Shown here: in pieces, positions 1-13,292 of the stretch
Layout: every line of letters starts with the position of its first letter
Position numbering within the stretch: the stretch's first letter is position 1
Source of the DNA: Cornus controversa
Taxonomy: Eukaryota > Streptophyta > Magnoliopsida > Cornales > Cornaceae
Direction: 5' to 3'
Length of the DNA: 64,000 nucleotides
Assembly (NCBI GenBank): GCA_026545225.1
Contig: CM048853.1
Coordinates: 49,153,755 to 49,217,754 of the forward strand
Translations under genes and position numbers: made by a program
The notes under the pieces: generated by a model
What the model saw: the letters and a program-made list of their open reading frames with translations, nothing else
What the model was told of the DNA's origin: nothing
Database searches by the model: none

Positions 1-1215
1 GAATGGTAATATGCACCGAAGCAAACAATCATACAGCCCACGTTGTTCAACTGAAATAGATACAATAGTTCTATCAAAATTGAAAGAGTAGAATGATGCA
101 AACCTTTTTCAGAACTGAGATTATCTTAACTTTTGGTTTTTTTGTCTAAAACCTCTATGCAGAAGGCGCTGTTATAAGTCTAATAATTACCTTCCAAGAT
201 AAAAAATAATTAAAAAATCACACCATAAGATATTTAAAATGTTGTTCATGTTTCAGCAGCTTCCAATCTTTCAAGGGTGACAAAGATCATATTCAAACAA
301 AAGATCATTCTTTAAGCAGAAGGTGGAACCAATAGCCTGTTTGAGGAAGAAAAAATTATATAGTTTCCCTAAATCATGTTTGCAGGATTTGCCTTATGTT
401 TGGGAGAGTATAATGATGTACACTGTTGCATCAAGAAAGAATACAAGGGTTCCAAATCAGAATATCGACATCGTGATGTTTCATAAGGTGAACCGAGAAG
501 ATATGGAGACTAAAATTACCTGAAAATTCTATCAAGATCATCAAAGCTTCCAATATTAGCCCAGCCATAGTCAACAAAATCACCTTGCTCTCTATCTTCA
601 TGTTGATTTTGGAATATCTCAGAATCACTATCTGCTAGAGCTACCTTGTCTGTCAAAAAAAAAATTTGCACAATCAGAACTGATAAAGTTAAGTTAGACT
701 TTCTTTTTTTCTCTTAACGGATGTGTGCACCACCTCTTGAGGAATCATATTTGGCAATTTCAGTTACATTGTTAGATACTTCAGCATCCAAGGAATCCTT
801 ATCAGTTTTGGCAGCATTTGATAAAGATAAAGCAGGCCATGAGTCAATGCCAAATCCTTCTGGAAGAAGTCCTTCATTTGTGTCACATTGGGAATTGCTC
901 TCCCGTTTAACCCCATGAAATTCAGTTTTAGCAATAGGTTTCTTCTGCTCAGCTGGTCTAACGCTAGCAGCTTCCTGATTCACTTCCGTCTTAATTCGAT
1001 CTCCACATAAACCTGGAGGTTTCTCTTCATTGCCCTTGGGATAAGGCACAATATGATCATCACTCTCACCCCATATTATATTTTCTAGCTGAAAAGGTTA
1101 ATAAGAGTATCAAATATCGTCAAGACACGAGAGTTGAACACTGCAACACTGTAAACATATGATCAAAGAACAATTACAATTTGGAGTGACACACATGCAT
1201 GGGAGCATGCCTGTT

Positions 1216-1246
<31 letters not shown>

Positions 1247-4200
1247 TGTTAGAGCTTGGTATATACTGTTGGGCCCACTACATAACAACTTAAGCTTTCC
1301 ATAAAATTGGTTTTCTATTAAGATATCTGAGGCAGGTTATAAAAGGTATTAATTATGTGGGTTGCACGTCAAGGCGGTCCAGTCACTCAAAATAACAGTG
1401 ATGGGAACACCATTGAACTCTTTTGAAGTAAAACATAAGAGAGAAGCAAGGAGATAAACTCTATTTCATATATCTTCATAAGAAAATTCTTTGCCATCAG
1501 AAACACCCTAGAATTCTTAAACCCAGATACCCAAAATCCCACCATGAGGTCTCAGGCAAGGAACAACTCAGAAGGGGACCACAATTTTTTTTCTCATGGA
1601 AGTGTAAACTCTAATAACAATCATAGCTTCTAAATCAAACAAATGCTGAACATGATGGTGATAAAATCAATATTAGCTTCCTGACATTTCGTGAATGACG
1701 TTACATTAAAAGAAAACTCAATAATATGCTACTATAGTTTCATGAACAACACCATGCCACAGTAGCTTCAAGAAGAACTAGCTATAATAATGTAAATGAT
1801 AATAAACATAAAACTTTCCCTGATCTAAGCTTTTAATTTTAGAATAATGATCAATCAACTCTAACATAAGATTCAACAAATAACTTAAAAACCCAAACAA
1901 CCAATATGAATGTTTGGAGAACCCAAACGACTATCATGAATGTTTAGAGCTTGATTAAATTGTTGAGCCTGTACAGCTTAATTTTTTGGGCCAATTGGTA
2001 TTTTAATATGGTATCAGAGCTTTGATTTTCTAAGACGTCTTGGTTCAAATCTTCATCTTTGCATTTGTTCCCGGTTTGATATGCAATTTGCACTTGTTTT
2101 GATTTGTTTGGTGTGTTTCAGTCTCACCACTTGCAAAACAGAGTTGCATGTGAGCCGTGAGGGAGGGTTTTGGAACATGATATACATTCTTTTGACTCAT
2201 TCTCTAACAGCTTAGACTTTTGAGGCAGCTGATGTTCTAAAAGGTATCTGTGTGTTGGTTTTGAGAAATGTTGGTTTAAGTCTCCATCTCTGTGTTTATT
2301 CCATGGATCGATATGCAAGTCTGCATTTCTTCTGATCTTAGTATGGTTTGTTTGTCTTGCCACATGCAACATGGGGGTCACACACGAGGGACGGTATTGG
2401 AACTTGATATATATTGTGGGGTCTATTCTCTAACAACTAGGGATGGCAAAATGTCCCGGCCCGGTGGGTTTCTGCCCTGCCCCTTATAGACTTGGTATGG
2501 TAAAATTTTAAATGGGAAAGGGGCAGGTATAAGAAAACAACTCTTAACCCGATCCGGGTTTGGTGCGGGGACGGATTACTAAGTTTTCCGCCCCACCCCA
2601 TTTATATACTAAAATTATACTTTCCTATTCCTTAAATACCTTTTCCTCGTGTGTGTATATATATATATATGTTCTTTATTCAGTAGGGTTTAGATTTCCT
2701 GTTGGGAATTAGTGTCGTAGGTTGGCAAATTTTGTAACAATAGCCCGAGTTTGTACTATTTACTTTTATTTTGAGTCATTTAGATACAATTGATTATCTC
2801 TTGATTCATCGGAGATTACTCATGTAGATGATCAACAATGATGAAGATGCCAAGGGTAAAAAGGTAATTTAAATAACTTTGTCGATTACTCAATTAGGGT
2901 TTATAACTAAACATTGAGTGAGGGCACAATTTTGCATTACATTTAATTTGCATGTTCACACAAGTTTTTCAATAGTTTTTAACCTAATTTGGTTGTCCAC
3001 AAGGGTGTTATTGCATAAAAAATCAGTTTATTGCATCAAAATAGCAAAAATAGAGTTTTTGTTTGTAGAGGGATTGATCCCACCTCCCCCTCCCCCAACC
3101 ACCACGACCAACACAAAACAAGGGATCTATTCCTGGCTGCTAGAAGTCAGTTTCCTTTTCCGATTTGACTTCTAAATCTTTCCATAAACCCACTTCTTGT
3201 GGACTATCTTTCAAAAACTTATATATACACTACTAGGCTTTGAAAAACATGAGACAAAATATATTAAAGAGATATTGATGCAGATTATTACATAGAGATT
3301 CTATATGCATCATTATTTTTGTTTATCACATACACTTTGAGAGTATTTCTAGATGCGAGTGTGATGCATTTTTATTCCTAAGAACCAGAGAATATTTACA
3401 TGTGAGGAATAGAAAAGTGACGAATCCCAGAGTTGTTCATCAAACCATAATTGATGGTTGGGACGAGATGCGGCTGGATGACAAACAATCACTAAGTGGA
3501 AGGGCGAATTGTGTGAGAAGCGGGTTTGTTGATCGGACGGTAGCAGAACTCGAAGGAGTGTCTGGCATTAGACTGGATTTGAGGTAAATCAACTTAGGTG
3601 ATTCTTAAGAGTTAGAATTTGGACCTTGAGATTGTACTCCCTACATTAATAGTGGGTTGGTTTGTGTCAGGACGTTGTCCCCGTGGCTTTTCCTCATCGG
3701 GGGTTTCCACGTAAATTTGGTGTGTTCGAGTGATTGTTTTACTTTGCTCTTATTGCTTTGATTATTTTATCATATTTGAATAATCAATCGGACACAACAA
3801 ACGAACACAAAATCAAGGGATTCAAACTAATTATTGGCAAAATTAAAATTGAATTCAAAAAAATTAGTGACAAGCAGTTAGGGTTTTGAAAAATCTACAA
3901 AGAACCATTCACCCACCCTCTAGGTCTAGTTAGGCTTTGCGTGACTTGAGATCAAAGCCTCCGCTTCTGGTCCTTACGATTTATCACTTCCAATTGCCTT
4001 CTCAATCAGCCAATCCTATTGTGACTCTGAACTTCTGGCAAGCAATCCCTCATCTTCTCCAATAGTAGCTCCCGGCGACAAACCCATCCCGTGATCAAGA
4101 CGGAAATATGACAAAGCTATCAGGAAAAGGTAGGGTTTAGGTAAACCCATTCCAAATCCACCCCATTACCATCCCTAATAACAGCTTAAGCTTTGGACAA

Positions 4201-7200
4201 TTGGTTTTCTAACAATGAATGCTTTCCACTTGACCAAAAATGCTGCATGAATGGCATGGGACAGAAGCTTCATTTCTAATTCAGCTATAGCTACTGCATA
4301 ATCCAACCCCAACCCAGCCTCTCCAAACCCCAACAATGGTGGGAAAAACAGTGAACCACATCAAGTTGAAAACAGAATCATATATGCAGTGAGATAAGAA
4401 TCCAAATGCTGCAGTTGAAAAGAACCACTGCTCCTATACTTCACAACCTAAAGATCAATCTATCAAGTTATCAACATTAACACAGAAGAATGTGACATTA
4501 AAGAGGACATTGCATTATAACAAAGAAGAATGTGGGGACATTACATTAAAAAAAAAAAAAAAATCGCACTGTAACACAATGTGGCAGACATTACACTAAA
4601 GAGTGCATTGCACCATGTTATGTCAATAGCCACTAATAAAATCTGTAACGAATACCTTTCATTAATTTTCAGGTGGGTAGCTTTCACCGAAACAAGTTAT
4701 ATAGGTTTCATGGGGATTTCTTTGGTATTGTATCTTATTTGCTTCAGCAATAGATGCCATAGAATTGTAACCACAATACCACAAAGATCAAACACTATTG
4801 CTCATAATTCCCTTGCATCCAATCATGGTCAGGGGAAACATTAGTTTACCTTTAGTCCTATTCCTCTTTAAACTTTTGAGTCAAAACTCAAAAGCAAATG
4901 CCACGGAACTAGGCATGACAGCTCATCCTCTCCATCCATATTTTTCCCTAATGCTTCAAAAATTATTAACTCATTTGTTGCATAGTGCTACAAGGTACAA
5001 CTTGCAATCATAACCTTTACATTTGTGAATGTAATTAGGGTATTTGGATGAAAATAGTAAAAGATCTCTGCAACTAAAATTTTGCATAGCAAAAAGCTCA
5101 AATGTATAAACAAGATTGTTCCCAAAAAAAAAAAACCATGACTGCACTCAATAGTTAAAAGGGTAAAAATGCAAAAAAATAATAATAATAAAATCGAACT
5201 ACCACGGTTTTGCAAAAAAAAAAAAAAAACCTGACCTATTCAAAAGATTTTAAACGTCCCTCCTGCCATTATATTCCGTTAAAAATGTAGTCATGTGCAT
5301 TGCACATGACTAATATTGTGGCTTCTATGATCATTATGCCCTTCACCCAATTGTAATGCTCCAATATTACATGTGATATTAAATTATTGATTTACCCATT
5401 AATTAAACTAAGTCATTTTGCTTAGTTTTCTTTGTAATTGATTACCCATTAATTTCATATATACGCATTTTCATTTGTACACATACATGTCTTTGTATAT
5501 ATATATCAAATATTTGCATAGTTTAGGGTTTTCTTTTACCAAATTAATAGTTCGGAGGTTTTTTTTTTTTTTTTGCAAAACCGTGATAGTTCAGGGGAGT
5601 TCTTTTTCTTTTTCGTTTTATGAGGGCACTTAGGTAATTTAACAGTGCCATTACTGGTTGACTAACGCGTGGGTACTATTTGGAAATGTTGGATAGATTA
5701 AAGTGTTTTTTGTAGTTCAGGGATTTTGTTTTGGCAAAACTGTGATAGTTCAGGGGTTTTTTTTGCATTCTACCCTAGCTGAAGATGCATGGATGTTGTC
5801 AAAAAAAAAATTACATCCTCTGTTAATTTTCATTATTGGCCTTGAAAAGCAATCTCAGCAAATCATCCTCAACACATTACACAAAAAGAATTACATCTCC
5901 TGCAGTGTTCAGCAGACATGTGGCTAAACCAGAGACTCCCAGTAATGTAATGTCAAAGCTTGTCATTACACAACAATCGCCATTTTCGTTCTTTGGAGAC
6001 CTATAGTTGTCAAAATCCACTCAATACTCCCATATAAAACCCTTCAATAATACCTTTCTTCTTTTAAAAATGACCAAACTAGATCTGAATTTCATATAAA
6101 CCTTTTAGTTTAAGCTTTAGATACAACAGTACTCTTTTTTCATACTAAAACAAGAAAACATATAACACGTTCAAGCCTTGAAAGTTCATTCATCACATAT
6201 TAGCACTTCTTCATAAAGTATCCACCATGTGTTTTAAAAAATATATATATTATATACATTCAAGATATGTTAGGCACATCCAGATGTATCTGGAAAAATT
6301 TTGTTGTCTGATATATGTCGTCATGAACAAATCTCCTTTCTAAAAGTATTTGTGTTTCTTAGATAATCAATGTTGGAAAGACTGAGATGTTGGAATGCCG
6401 ATGCCTTTTCCTCTTCGCTTACTTCAGATGCCTCAATTACAATCGCTTAAACATATAAAAAAAATAAAGACTATTTTTTACGTGAAAAACTCCAACATTA
6501 AAAAATCACAGATCTAGTTCAGGCAGATGAACATCCACTCTATCAGAAAGAAGTTATAGACTAAGTTACCGGACTCTAACACATAATAACCTAGTCCCTC
6601 CCGACTTAGACTTGCGCAAGATCTCCCCAGATCCTCTAACCGTGATCCAGCAACAGACTCACTCCTCACGCAAATATGCTTCTCCATGGACTTCTGATCT
6701 CCATGACCTATGACGTCCGATTAACTTGTTCTTAAAGAAACACCCAATTGTTGTCCTTATGGAAAATATACATTCTGCTCCTTGCTTTAATTCTCTCAAT
6801 CACATATAGTATGGTCGTCATCATCATCATCCTTGCCTTCAATCAACGCACTCAAGAATTCAATCCTCCAGGCCAGGCATCCCGTCAATCGATCCACCAT
6901 TCAATTGACGCTTTATGTTTTTCCGCAAACATTCAGTTCTCAAATATGATGAAATCCTTTACTTTTGAAAAGCCAATTTTTCAAAAAAACACATTTGAAA
7001 CAAAAAAATTTGAGTCTCTCAAAGATCGAACTAGAAATTCGCATCTTCAATCACATAAATCGTATTCACCTAATATATATATATATATATATATTAATAT
7101 TTTACCGTACATATAGTTTATATTATATGTGGAAGTGTAAATTCTAAACTTCCATAAAACTCTCTTTGCTTACATAATAAATACTAATACTTGTTCAACT

Positions 7201-10200
7201 TTGAAACATTGTTGCTAGAACCATGTCCGACTTCTCATATTTGCCTCATCAATTAATTGAGTTGCTACTTGCAACTTGGTTACTAACGATTCAGATCCTC
7301 AAAACAAGATCAATATACCGCCCGCCTCTCTTATATCCAGAACATGACCCAAACTAGTCTATGTATAGAATTGTGAATTTACATTTCATTTGAGTCTTTT
7401 TTGGGAACGCCGTCTAAATAAGATTTAAATAATATTCATAATAACATATTTTTTCAATATAATGCAATCTAGAGAACTATAAACGATAATTAACTTTTGA
7501 GATTCCTTAATAATCAAGACAATAGAACTCCAAGAACAATTGAATCAAAAATAAATAAATAAAATAAATAGAGATACCAGAAATCCAATAGAATTTTAGA
7601 ATGGCTAAGGATCTATATTTATATACATTTATTTATATACATTGAGAATATTACATGGAAGGAAAGAAATAAAATTAAATAAAGGAAAAACTGAAAGTCA
7701 AACCAATACCTTAATTATAGGATCGTAATTGATGCGGTCCTAGAATTATGTATTGGGTAAAATATGATCTTCAACAATCTTCTATATTGGGTAAAATATG
7801 ATCTCCAACACTCCCCCTCAAGCTGGAGCGAAGATGTTAATCAAACCAAGCTTGACTATAGAGGACTTCAAGACTGATGGACCAACAGACTTGGTGAACA
7901 TATCTGCTATCTCTTCTGAAGACGAAACAAATGAAGGAGTAATAATGCCTGCTCAAACTTTCTCTTGAAAAAAGTGGATATCTACTTCAATGTGTTTTGT
8001 TCTTTCATGGTGAACCGAGTCAGAAGCAAGCATTATGGCAGACTTGTTATCACAGAACAAGTTAGAAGAATCCATCTGAGTAAATCCCAACTCAACAAGC
8101 ATAGATTGACTCTAGAGAAGCTCACATATGCCTTGTGCCATAGCACAATATTCTGCCTCGGCAGAGGATCGGAAAACAACAACCTGCTTCTTACTTTTCT
8201 ATGATAAAAGATGTTTACCATAGAAAGTACATAAGCCAGAAGTAGATCGTCTATCCGTCTTAGACCCAGCATAGTCGACATCTGTAAAGCAGGAGATTCT
8301 AGACTGGTTATCTGAAGCATAAAATAATCCAAGGCCTAGGCATGCCTTAAGGTACCGCATAATGTGATAGACTGCATCCTGATGAGCTGTCTGCGGAGCA
8401 TGCATGAATTGACTCACAATACTAACTGTAAAAGCTAAATCTGGTCTAGTATTGGTCAAATCTATGAGGCGGCCTACCAAGCGTTGATATGAAGTAGGAT
8501 CATCCAGTAAATCTGTCGACTCCGCAAAGACCTTCTGATTTGGATTCATTGGAGAGGAGGCCGGTCTGCATCCTAGCATCCATGGATCCGACAAAAGATC
8601 CAAAGTATACTTCCTTTGGGAGAGAGATATCCCATGGCGAGATCTAACAACCTCTATTCCAAGGAAGTAACGGAGAAGACCGAAATCCTTAACTTCAAAG
8701 AAGCATCTAAGATCCTTCTTAACTTGAGCAATACCGGTTGAGTCATCTCCAGTGATGATAATATCATCAACATATAAAGAGAGAATAATACACCGTTCAT
8801 CAAATTGCCGACAAACGAAGCACGTGTGGCTAGAGTGACAGCTCACGAAGCCCGTGGATAAAACCACATCACTAAATCGACTGAACCATGCCCGAGGAGA
8901 CTGTTTCAACCCATAAAGAGATTTTTGGAGACGACAAACCTTCCCAACATACTCCCCCTCAGCCCGAAATCTCAAAGGTGGATCCATATCAATAGTCTCA
9001 AGCAAGTTACCATTTAAAAAGGCATTCTTGACATCAAGTTGGTAAAGAGGCAAGAATGGAAAGTTGCTTGTGACACAAAGAGGCGGACAGTAGTCAACTT
9101 CGCCATAGGGGCAAAAGTAGCACTGAAATCCTTCATTGGAACCTGAGTGAATCATTTAGCAACCAAGCGAGCTTTGTATCAATCAATAGAACCATCAAAC
9201 AGATACTTCAGGCTGAAAACCCACTTACAACCCACAGTTTTTTTACCAAAAGGAAGAGGCACAAGATCCCATGTTTGATTGTGCTGAAGAGCACCCATCT
9301 CTGCCCGCATAACAGTGACCCATTGTGGATGCTGAAACGCCTCAGAGATAGAGCGAGAAATGGAAACAGAATCAAGTTTTCCCAAGAATGTCTATAAAAA
9401 TATGAAAGAGCATCATAAGAAACATACTGGGAGATAGGATGGTGAGTGTTGTTAGAGAAACCATACCAATTGGAGGGTTTACATATACGAGAGGGATAAC
9501 GAGAAGTAACAGTGTGATCAGGAGTAGGAGTGGGAAAAGAAGGTATACCTGAATCCAAGGGAGCTTCTGGCAAAGGAGTCTGAAGACGAGGGCGCGCCTA
9601 GAGTAAACCTATAGGGGAGGAGGAACAGAGGAAGGTGATGTCGGTTCCAGTGAAGACTCAAAGATGAGTAGAGGATAAACTAGGGATGACTCTTCAGCAA
9701 GGACATGAAAAGGTTCCTGCACAGGAGCAGACTTACCAAAAGATGAAAGTTCTTCCAAAAACAAAAACAAAAAGTAACATCCAATGAGTGATACATATGT
9801 GTAGACACAGGATCATAGCAGCGATACCCTTTAGACATAGCAGAGTATCATAAGAAGACACAACGAACAGCCTTGTCATCCAATTTAGTGCGAGTAGGAT
9901 TACGATTTTGGACAAAGCAAGTACAACCAAACACCCTAGGAAGAATAGGAAAAAGAATACAATCAGGCTAAAGAACCTGGAGGGGAGCTTTACCAGATAA
10001 GACTCGATCGGGAGTGCGATTGATCAAGTATGTGGTAGTTAGAACTGCCATGTGCCAAAAATATTTAGGAACCACCATACTACGTAAAAAGCATCGGACA
10101 ATAGATATAATATGATGGTTTTTGCGTTCTACCACAACATTCTATTGAGTGTATGGACAAGTGAGTTGATGTAATACCCTGTTGATTTAACTAGGAGCGA

Positions 10201-13200
10201 AAGTCATTGGAAATATATTCACGACCATTATCAGATCAAATATTTCAAACAGTGACAAGGAATTGAGTTTGAATCATTTTAAAAAATTGAGAAAACAAAG
10301 GGCATACTTCCGATTTTTTCTTACAAAGATAAACCCAAGTACATCTAGAATAATCATCAATAAATGTCACATAATACCGATGACCATATAAGGCAGTGAC
10401 TAGAGAGGGTCCCCATACATCAGAATGAATTAAATCCAATAAGGCAGGTGCACGATGCATACGAGGAATGAAACTAGTACGAACACGTTTTGACAATCCA
10501 CACACTGAAGGTTATGAGTCTTACAAGCCTTTATTAACAAGGAAAAGAACTTGCATAAAGACTGAAAATTTTCATGTCCCAAACAGGCATGACATAAAGA
10601 CAATGTTTTGAAAGAGAAAACATAAGATTGAGACTCAGGTAACATGGTGGCTTGAAGAACAAATGCATTAGGTGGTAAGGCTAGAGGATCTCCAAAGTAG
10701 TACAGCCCATCGCGCTCATATCCCCTGCCAAAAATCCTCCTCGTACACAGGTCCTGTAACAAACAGCGGTCATGTAAAAAATGACCGCACAATTAAAATT
10801 CTTTGCAAGTCTATTAATAGATAAAATGTTGAATGCAAAGTGTGGGACGTGGAGAACAGAGGATAGAGTAATGTGAGGAGTCAGAGATACAGTTCCTTCA
10901 CTATGTATCTGTGAGGTGGATCCATCGGCGAGACTAACCGACTGACGAACAAGAGTGTCTGGAAAGGAGAAAACTGATAACTTACCGGTCATGTGATCAT
11001 TGGCTCCAAAATCCAGAACCCAAGTAGGTGTCCTAGTCCTAACATGGAAAGTAGAGGGAGTATCTATAGCACTTGTGGCAGTAGGAGTCGCACTAGTACC
11101 AGAAGGGCGCTGGAGAAGAGATCCTAGCTAACTCTGAAGAAGACTAATTTGTGACTGAAGCTGACTCATGTCTGTCAGAGGAGGGACTAGTCCAAAAGTA
11201 GTCTCAGCAATAACAACAGAGTGAGATCCTCCGGTTCTGTTCATCGAAAATTTCTGTTTCAACTTGAAATGAAGTTTAAAGCAACGGGCCTTAAGATGAC
11301 CAGTTGCCCCACCATGATTGCATATCAGAGTGTTCCCAGCAGGACGGGAGCCAAAGTGAGCAACAAAAGCCATCTAATCAGGAACAGTAACTGACTCAAG
11401 GGCAGGAGCAAGAGGAAAAGGCATCTGAAGTAAGGGAAGTCTACGCTCATCACTCTCAATAGTAGCAAAGGCCTCATACAGAGATGGCATAGGTGATGTG
11501 TTGAGGATCTGAGCACGAAAAGGCTCGAACACAGGCTTCAATCCCATCAAGAACTAATACGTGTGTTGACGGTTAAGTCGCTTGAACACTATAGCAGCCG
11601 CCTCTGTAGAAAACTCACTCAATGACTCATATTAGGCCAACTCTTTCCACCTGGTCTTCAAATATTCAAAATAATCGGCTACTGATAACTGAAAGCTAGC
11701 CTGAGAAGCCCGAGAGATATCTCGATAAAGCTCAAAAATTCTCGCTTCATTGCAAGCATAAGCATACATGTGTGTCAGAGCACTCCAACACTCATAGACA
11801 GTATCATGGAACATGAACATATTGTATATCCTAGGCTCCATAGAATTAAATAGTCAACCAAGAATACAATTGTCCATATCCCATTGGACAAATTTGGAAT
11901 CTCCCACATCAGATTTTTTCTCGGTGCCACGAATCCAACTTGTCTTTCCTTTTTCACCTAAAGTACAAATGGAATGATCGAGACCACGAAACAAAGTTTG
12001 TATCATTTAACAGCACATTAGTCACACGTTGAGCAGGTGTATGTTGTGCAGGAATAATATCAACAGATTTTGCACTAGGATCCCCCATAACAAAGAATAA
12101 GACTTTGCAATAAACAGAAGAAGATTATCACAAAATCAACCCACAAATAAATATCTGAAGAGCAGTCTACAAATCTGTAGGAGAAAAAAAAAATCGGCGA
12201 AAAATGATCCGGAAAGATGTTGCCGAACACACTGGCAACCTCACAAAGTTGAATTTTTCAAAGGACCCGGAATGCCCCTAAGCAGGGGTCAAAAAGAGGG
12301 CTAAAACCCTTCCCTTGCTCTGTCGCTGGCTGCAACTGGAAGAAAGATAAGAGAAGGGTTGCACCGAGAGAGAGAGAGGACTGGGGGTTTGCGCTGAGAA
12401 AGGGAGAAGGGCTGGGTGACTGCACCAAGAGAGGAAGAGAGAAGCAGTCACGGAGATGCGGTGGGGCTGAAGAGGTTACGATGGCTCTGATACCAAATAG
12501 AATTTTAGAATAGCTTACTCAATTAAGGAGCCTTGATCTATATTTATATGCATTGAGAATATTAAATGGAAGGAAAGAAATAAAATTAAATAAAAAAAAA
12601 AACTGAAAGTCAAACCAATACCTTAATTATAGGATCGTAAATGATGCAATCGTATAATTATGTATAATTATGCATCGGGTAAAATATGATCTCCAACAAT
12701 TTTCTATATTGGGTAAAATATGATCTCCAACAAATCCAATTCAAATTCCTCAGCTCTGTCTCTGCACATATAAGCCTTTCATACTTTAAAAACTAACAGA
12801 AACTTACAAGAACCGGCACTCCTGTTTGGTAGCCAAGAAAAATGTAGTACACAAGTGAACTCTAAAATTTGGGAAGTCGGAATTTATTACCCGATTTGTG
12901 ATTGCTGAGGATATATAAGAAGAAAAACAAAAAATAAATAAACAAATAAATCTCTTATGTCTTAAATTTTATGTTCTTTTATCTGGTTCATGATTTAACT
13001 TTGAAGAATCATAAACTAACTCATCATTTGCTCCATTTGTAGCTGAAAAAATGTTGCAAAATACAAGAAAATCTTGAAACACAACCACATCTTATCCAAT
13101 CAACTGAAAAAAAAAAAAACAGTTCCTTTTCATGTGAGCCTACCATTTCTTGTTGTACTAAAATAACAAAGTAAACCACACAACTCAAAATTTTCTTATA

Positions 13201-13292
13201 TTCTTTATTCTTTTCCCCTGTTTCTCAGTAACCAAACAGGGCCAAGAAAAAATAAGTAAATCGCTTACCTCCTCGTCGTTCCAATCAAACAT
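1..13292 (-). CDS. LNK2: LNK2-like clock coactivator, 5' part (runs off window start)
   Basis: LNK proteins are plant transcriptional coactivators that bind REVEILLE MYB factors and drive evening clock genes such as PRR5 and TOC1. Three coding exons are visible: 13269-13292 (eight codons, MFDWNDEE), 734-1088 and 520-649. Splice phases agree throughout (0, 1, 2) and give 169 codons plus two bases. The join of exons 1 and 2 recreates the LNK2 N-terminus (MFDWNDEE then LENIIWGE, SDDHIVPYP). Exon 2 also has ALSLSNAAKTDKDSL, and exon 3 ends with the conserved DYGWANIGSFDDLDRIF. Donors are GTAAGC (13268), GTGGTG (733) and GTAATT (519). No exon is visible in 1-519, so intron 3 runs past the window edge and the C-terminal part is missing. 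Intron 1 is 12,180 bp and filled with transposons. No frameshift is seen. Family assignment is strong; LNK1 is less likely because the LNK2-type N-terminus is present. Confidence 0.9.
1960..2437 (+). repeat. Tandem tRNA-like/SINE-like repeat units
   Basis: At least two diverged units run head to tail. Each has a GGTATCAGAGC-like or related start, a GGTTCAAATC-like box, a TTGATATGCAA stretch, a CACTTGCAAA or CACATGCAAC stretch, a GAGGGA(C/G)GGT stretch and TTCTCTAACA(G/A)C. The second unit is interrupted at 2438 by the hAT-like element and resumes at 4178 (ATAACAGCTTAAGC). A related piece lies near 1264-1330. The tRNA-like boxes suggest a SINE or retroelement-derived repeat; the family was not identified. 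Confidence 0.5.
2438..4177. mobile_element. hAT-like non-autonomous DNA transposon (1.74 kb) in LNK2 intron 1
   Basis: The ends are inverted: TAGGGATGGCAAA at 2438 and the complement of TTACCATCCCTA ending at 4177. Flanking 8-mers CTAACAAC (2430-2437) and ATAACAGC (4178-4185) match at 6 of 8 positions and read as a decayed 8-bp target duplication. The repeat broken by the insertion continues on the other side. Both subterminal regions are rich in G/C runs, unlike the AT-rich surroundings. No transposase reading frame was recognised, so it looks non-autonomous. Confidence 0.65.
5160..5776. mobile_element. Foldback/MITE-like element in LNK2 intron 1
   Basis: The termini AGGGTAAAAATGCAAAAA (5160) and the complement of GCATTCTACCCT (ending 5776) are inverted copies. 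A longer inner pair also matches: GAACTACCACGGTTTTGC near 5197 against GCAAAACCGTGATAGTTC near 5574, with a repeat of the latter near 5734. Possible 9-bp flanks are degraded (6 of 9 matching). No coding capacity is visible. It could be a Mutator-like MITE; the superfamily is uncertain. Confidence 0.5.
7587..7810 (-). repeat. 3' LTR of the copia element
   Basis: 224-bp copy of the terminal repeat, matching 12496-12732 apart from several indels and a partial internal duplication of GGGTAAAATATGATCT. Its minus-strand start TGTTGGAGAT follows the polypurine tract directly. Confidence 0.88.
7818..12088 (-). pseudogene. Copia gag-pol remnant
   Basis: Gag starts at ATG 12088 (MGDPSAKSVDIIP) and is broken by stops within about 50 codons. 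Gag text continues near 11841-11632, with a knuckle of form C-x3-G-x3-GHLKARC near 11330-11280. Protease near 11010 reads VLDFGANDHMTG, so the usual D-S/T-G triad has phenylalanine. The pre-integrase and integrase zinc region and core lie near 10790-10245 (LDLIHSDVWGP, YYVTFIDDYSR). Reverse transcriptase is the longest open piece, 9155-8199, with LYQLDVKNAFLNG, YGLKQSPRAW and the catalytic YVDD intact. RNase H follows to a stop at 7818 inside the polypurine tract. Multiple stops and frameshifts make it non-functional. Confidence 0.9.
12496..12732 (-). repeat. 5' LTR of the copia element
   Basis: 237-bp terminal repeat. In element sense it starts at 12732 with TGTTGGAGAT and is followed, after 12496, by the tRNA-Met primer-binding site at 12495-12483. 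Confidence 0.88.

Larger units (their letters stand above)
7587..12732 (-). mobile_element. Ty1-copia LTR retrotransposon in LNK2 intron 1, decayed
   Basis: The element is 5,146 bp and lies in the same orientation as LNK2. LTRs are 7587-7810 (3' LTR in element sense) and 12496-12732 (5' LTR). A perfect 5-bp target duplication AATCC flanks it (7582-7586, 12733-12737). The primer-binding site, complement of initiator tRNA-Met, reads TGGTATCAGAGCC on the minus strand at 12495-12483. The polypurine tract (GAGGGGGAG) adjoins the 3' LTR. The LTRs start TGTTGGAG but end in TT rather than CA and differ by indels, so the insertion is not recent. Order gag, protease, integrase, reverse transcriptase, RNase H marks it as copia. 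Confidence 0.93.

Noticed and set aside
3402-3587. 61-codon frame inside the hAT-like element, considered as a transposase piece
   Set aside because: No recognisable transposase or zinc-finger motif and too short to support a call.
6748-7116. 122-codon plus-strand frame with a hydrophobic start
   Set aside because: It lies in LNK2 intron 1, opposite strand, is low-complexity and ends in TA repeats; no family features.
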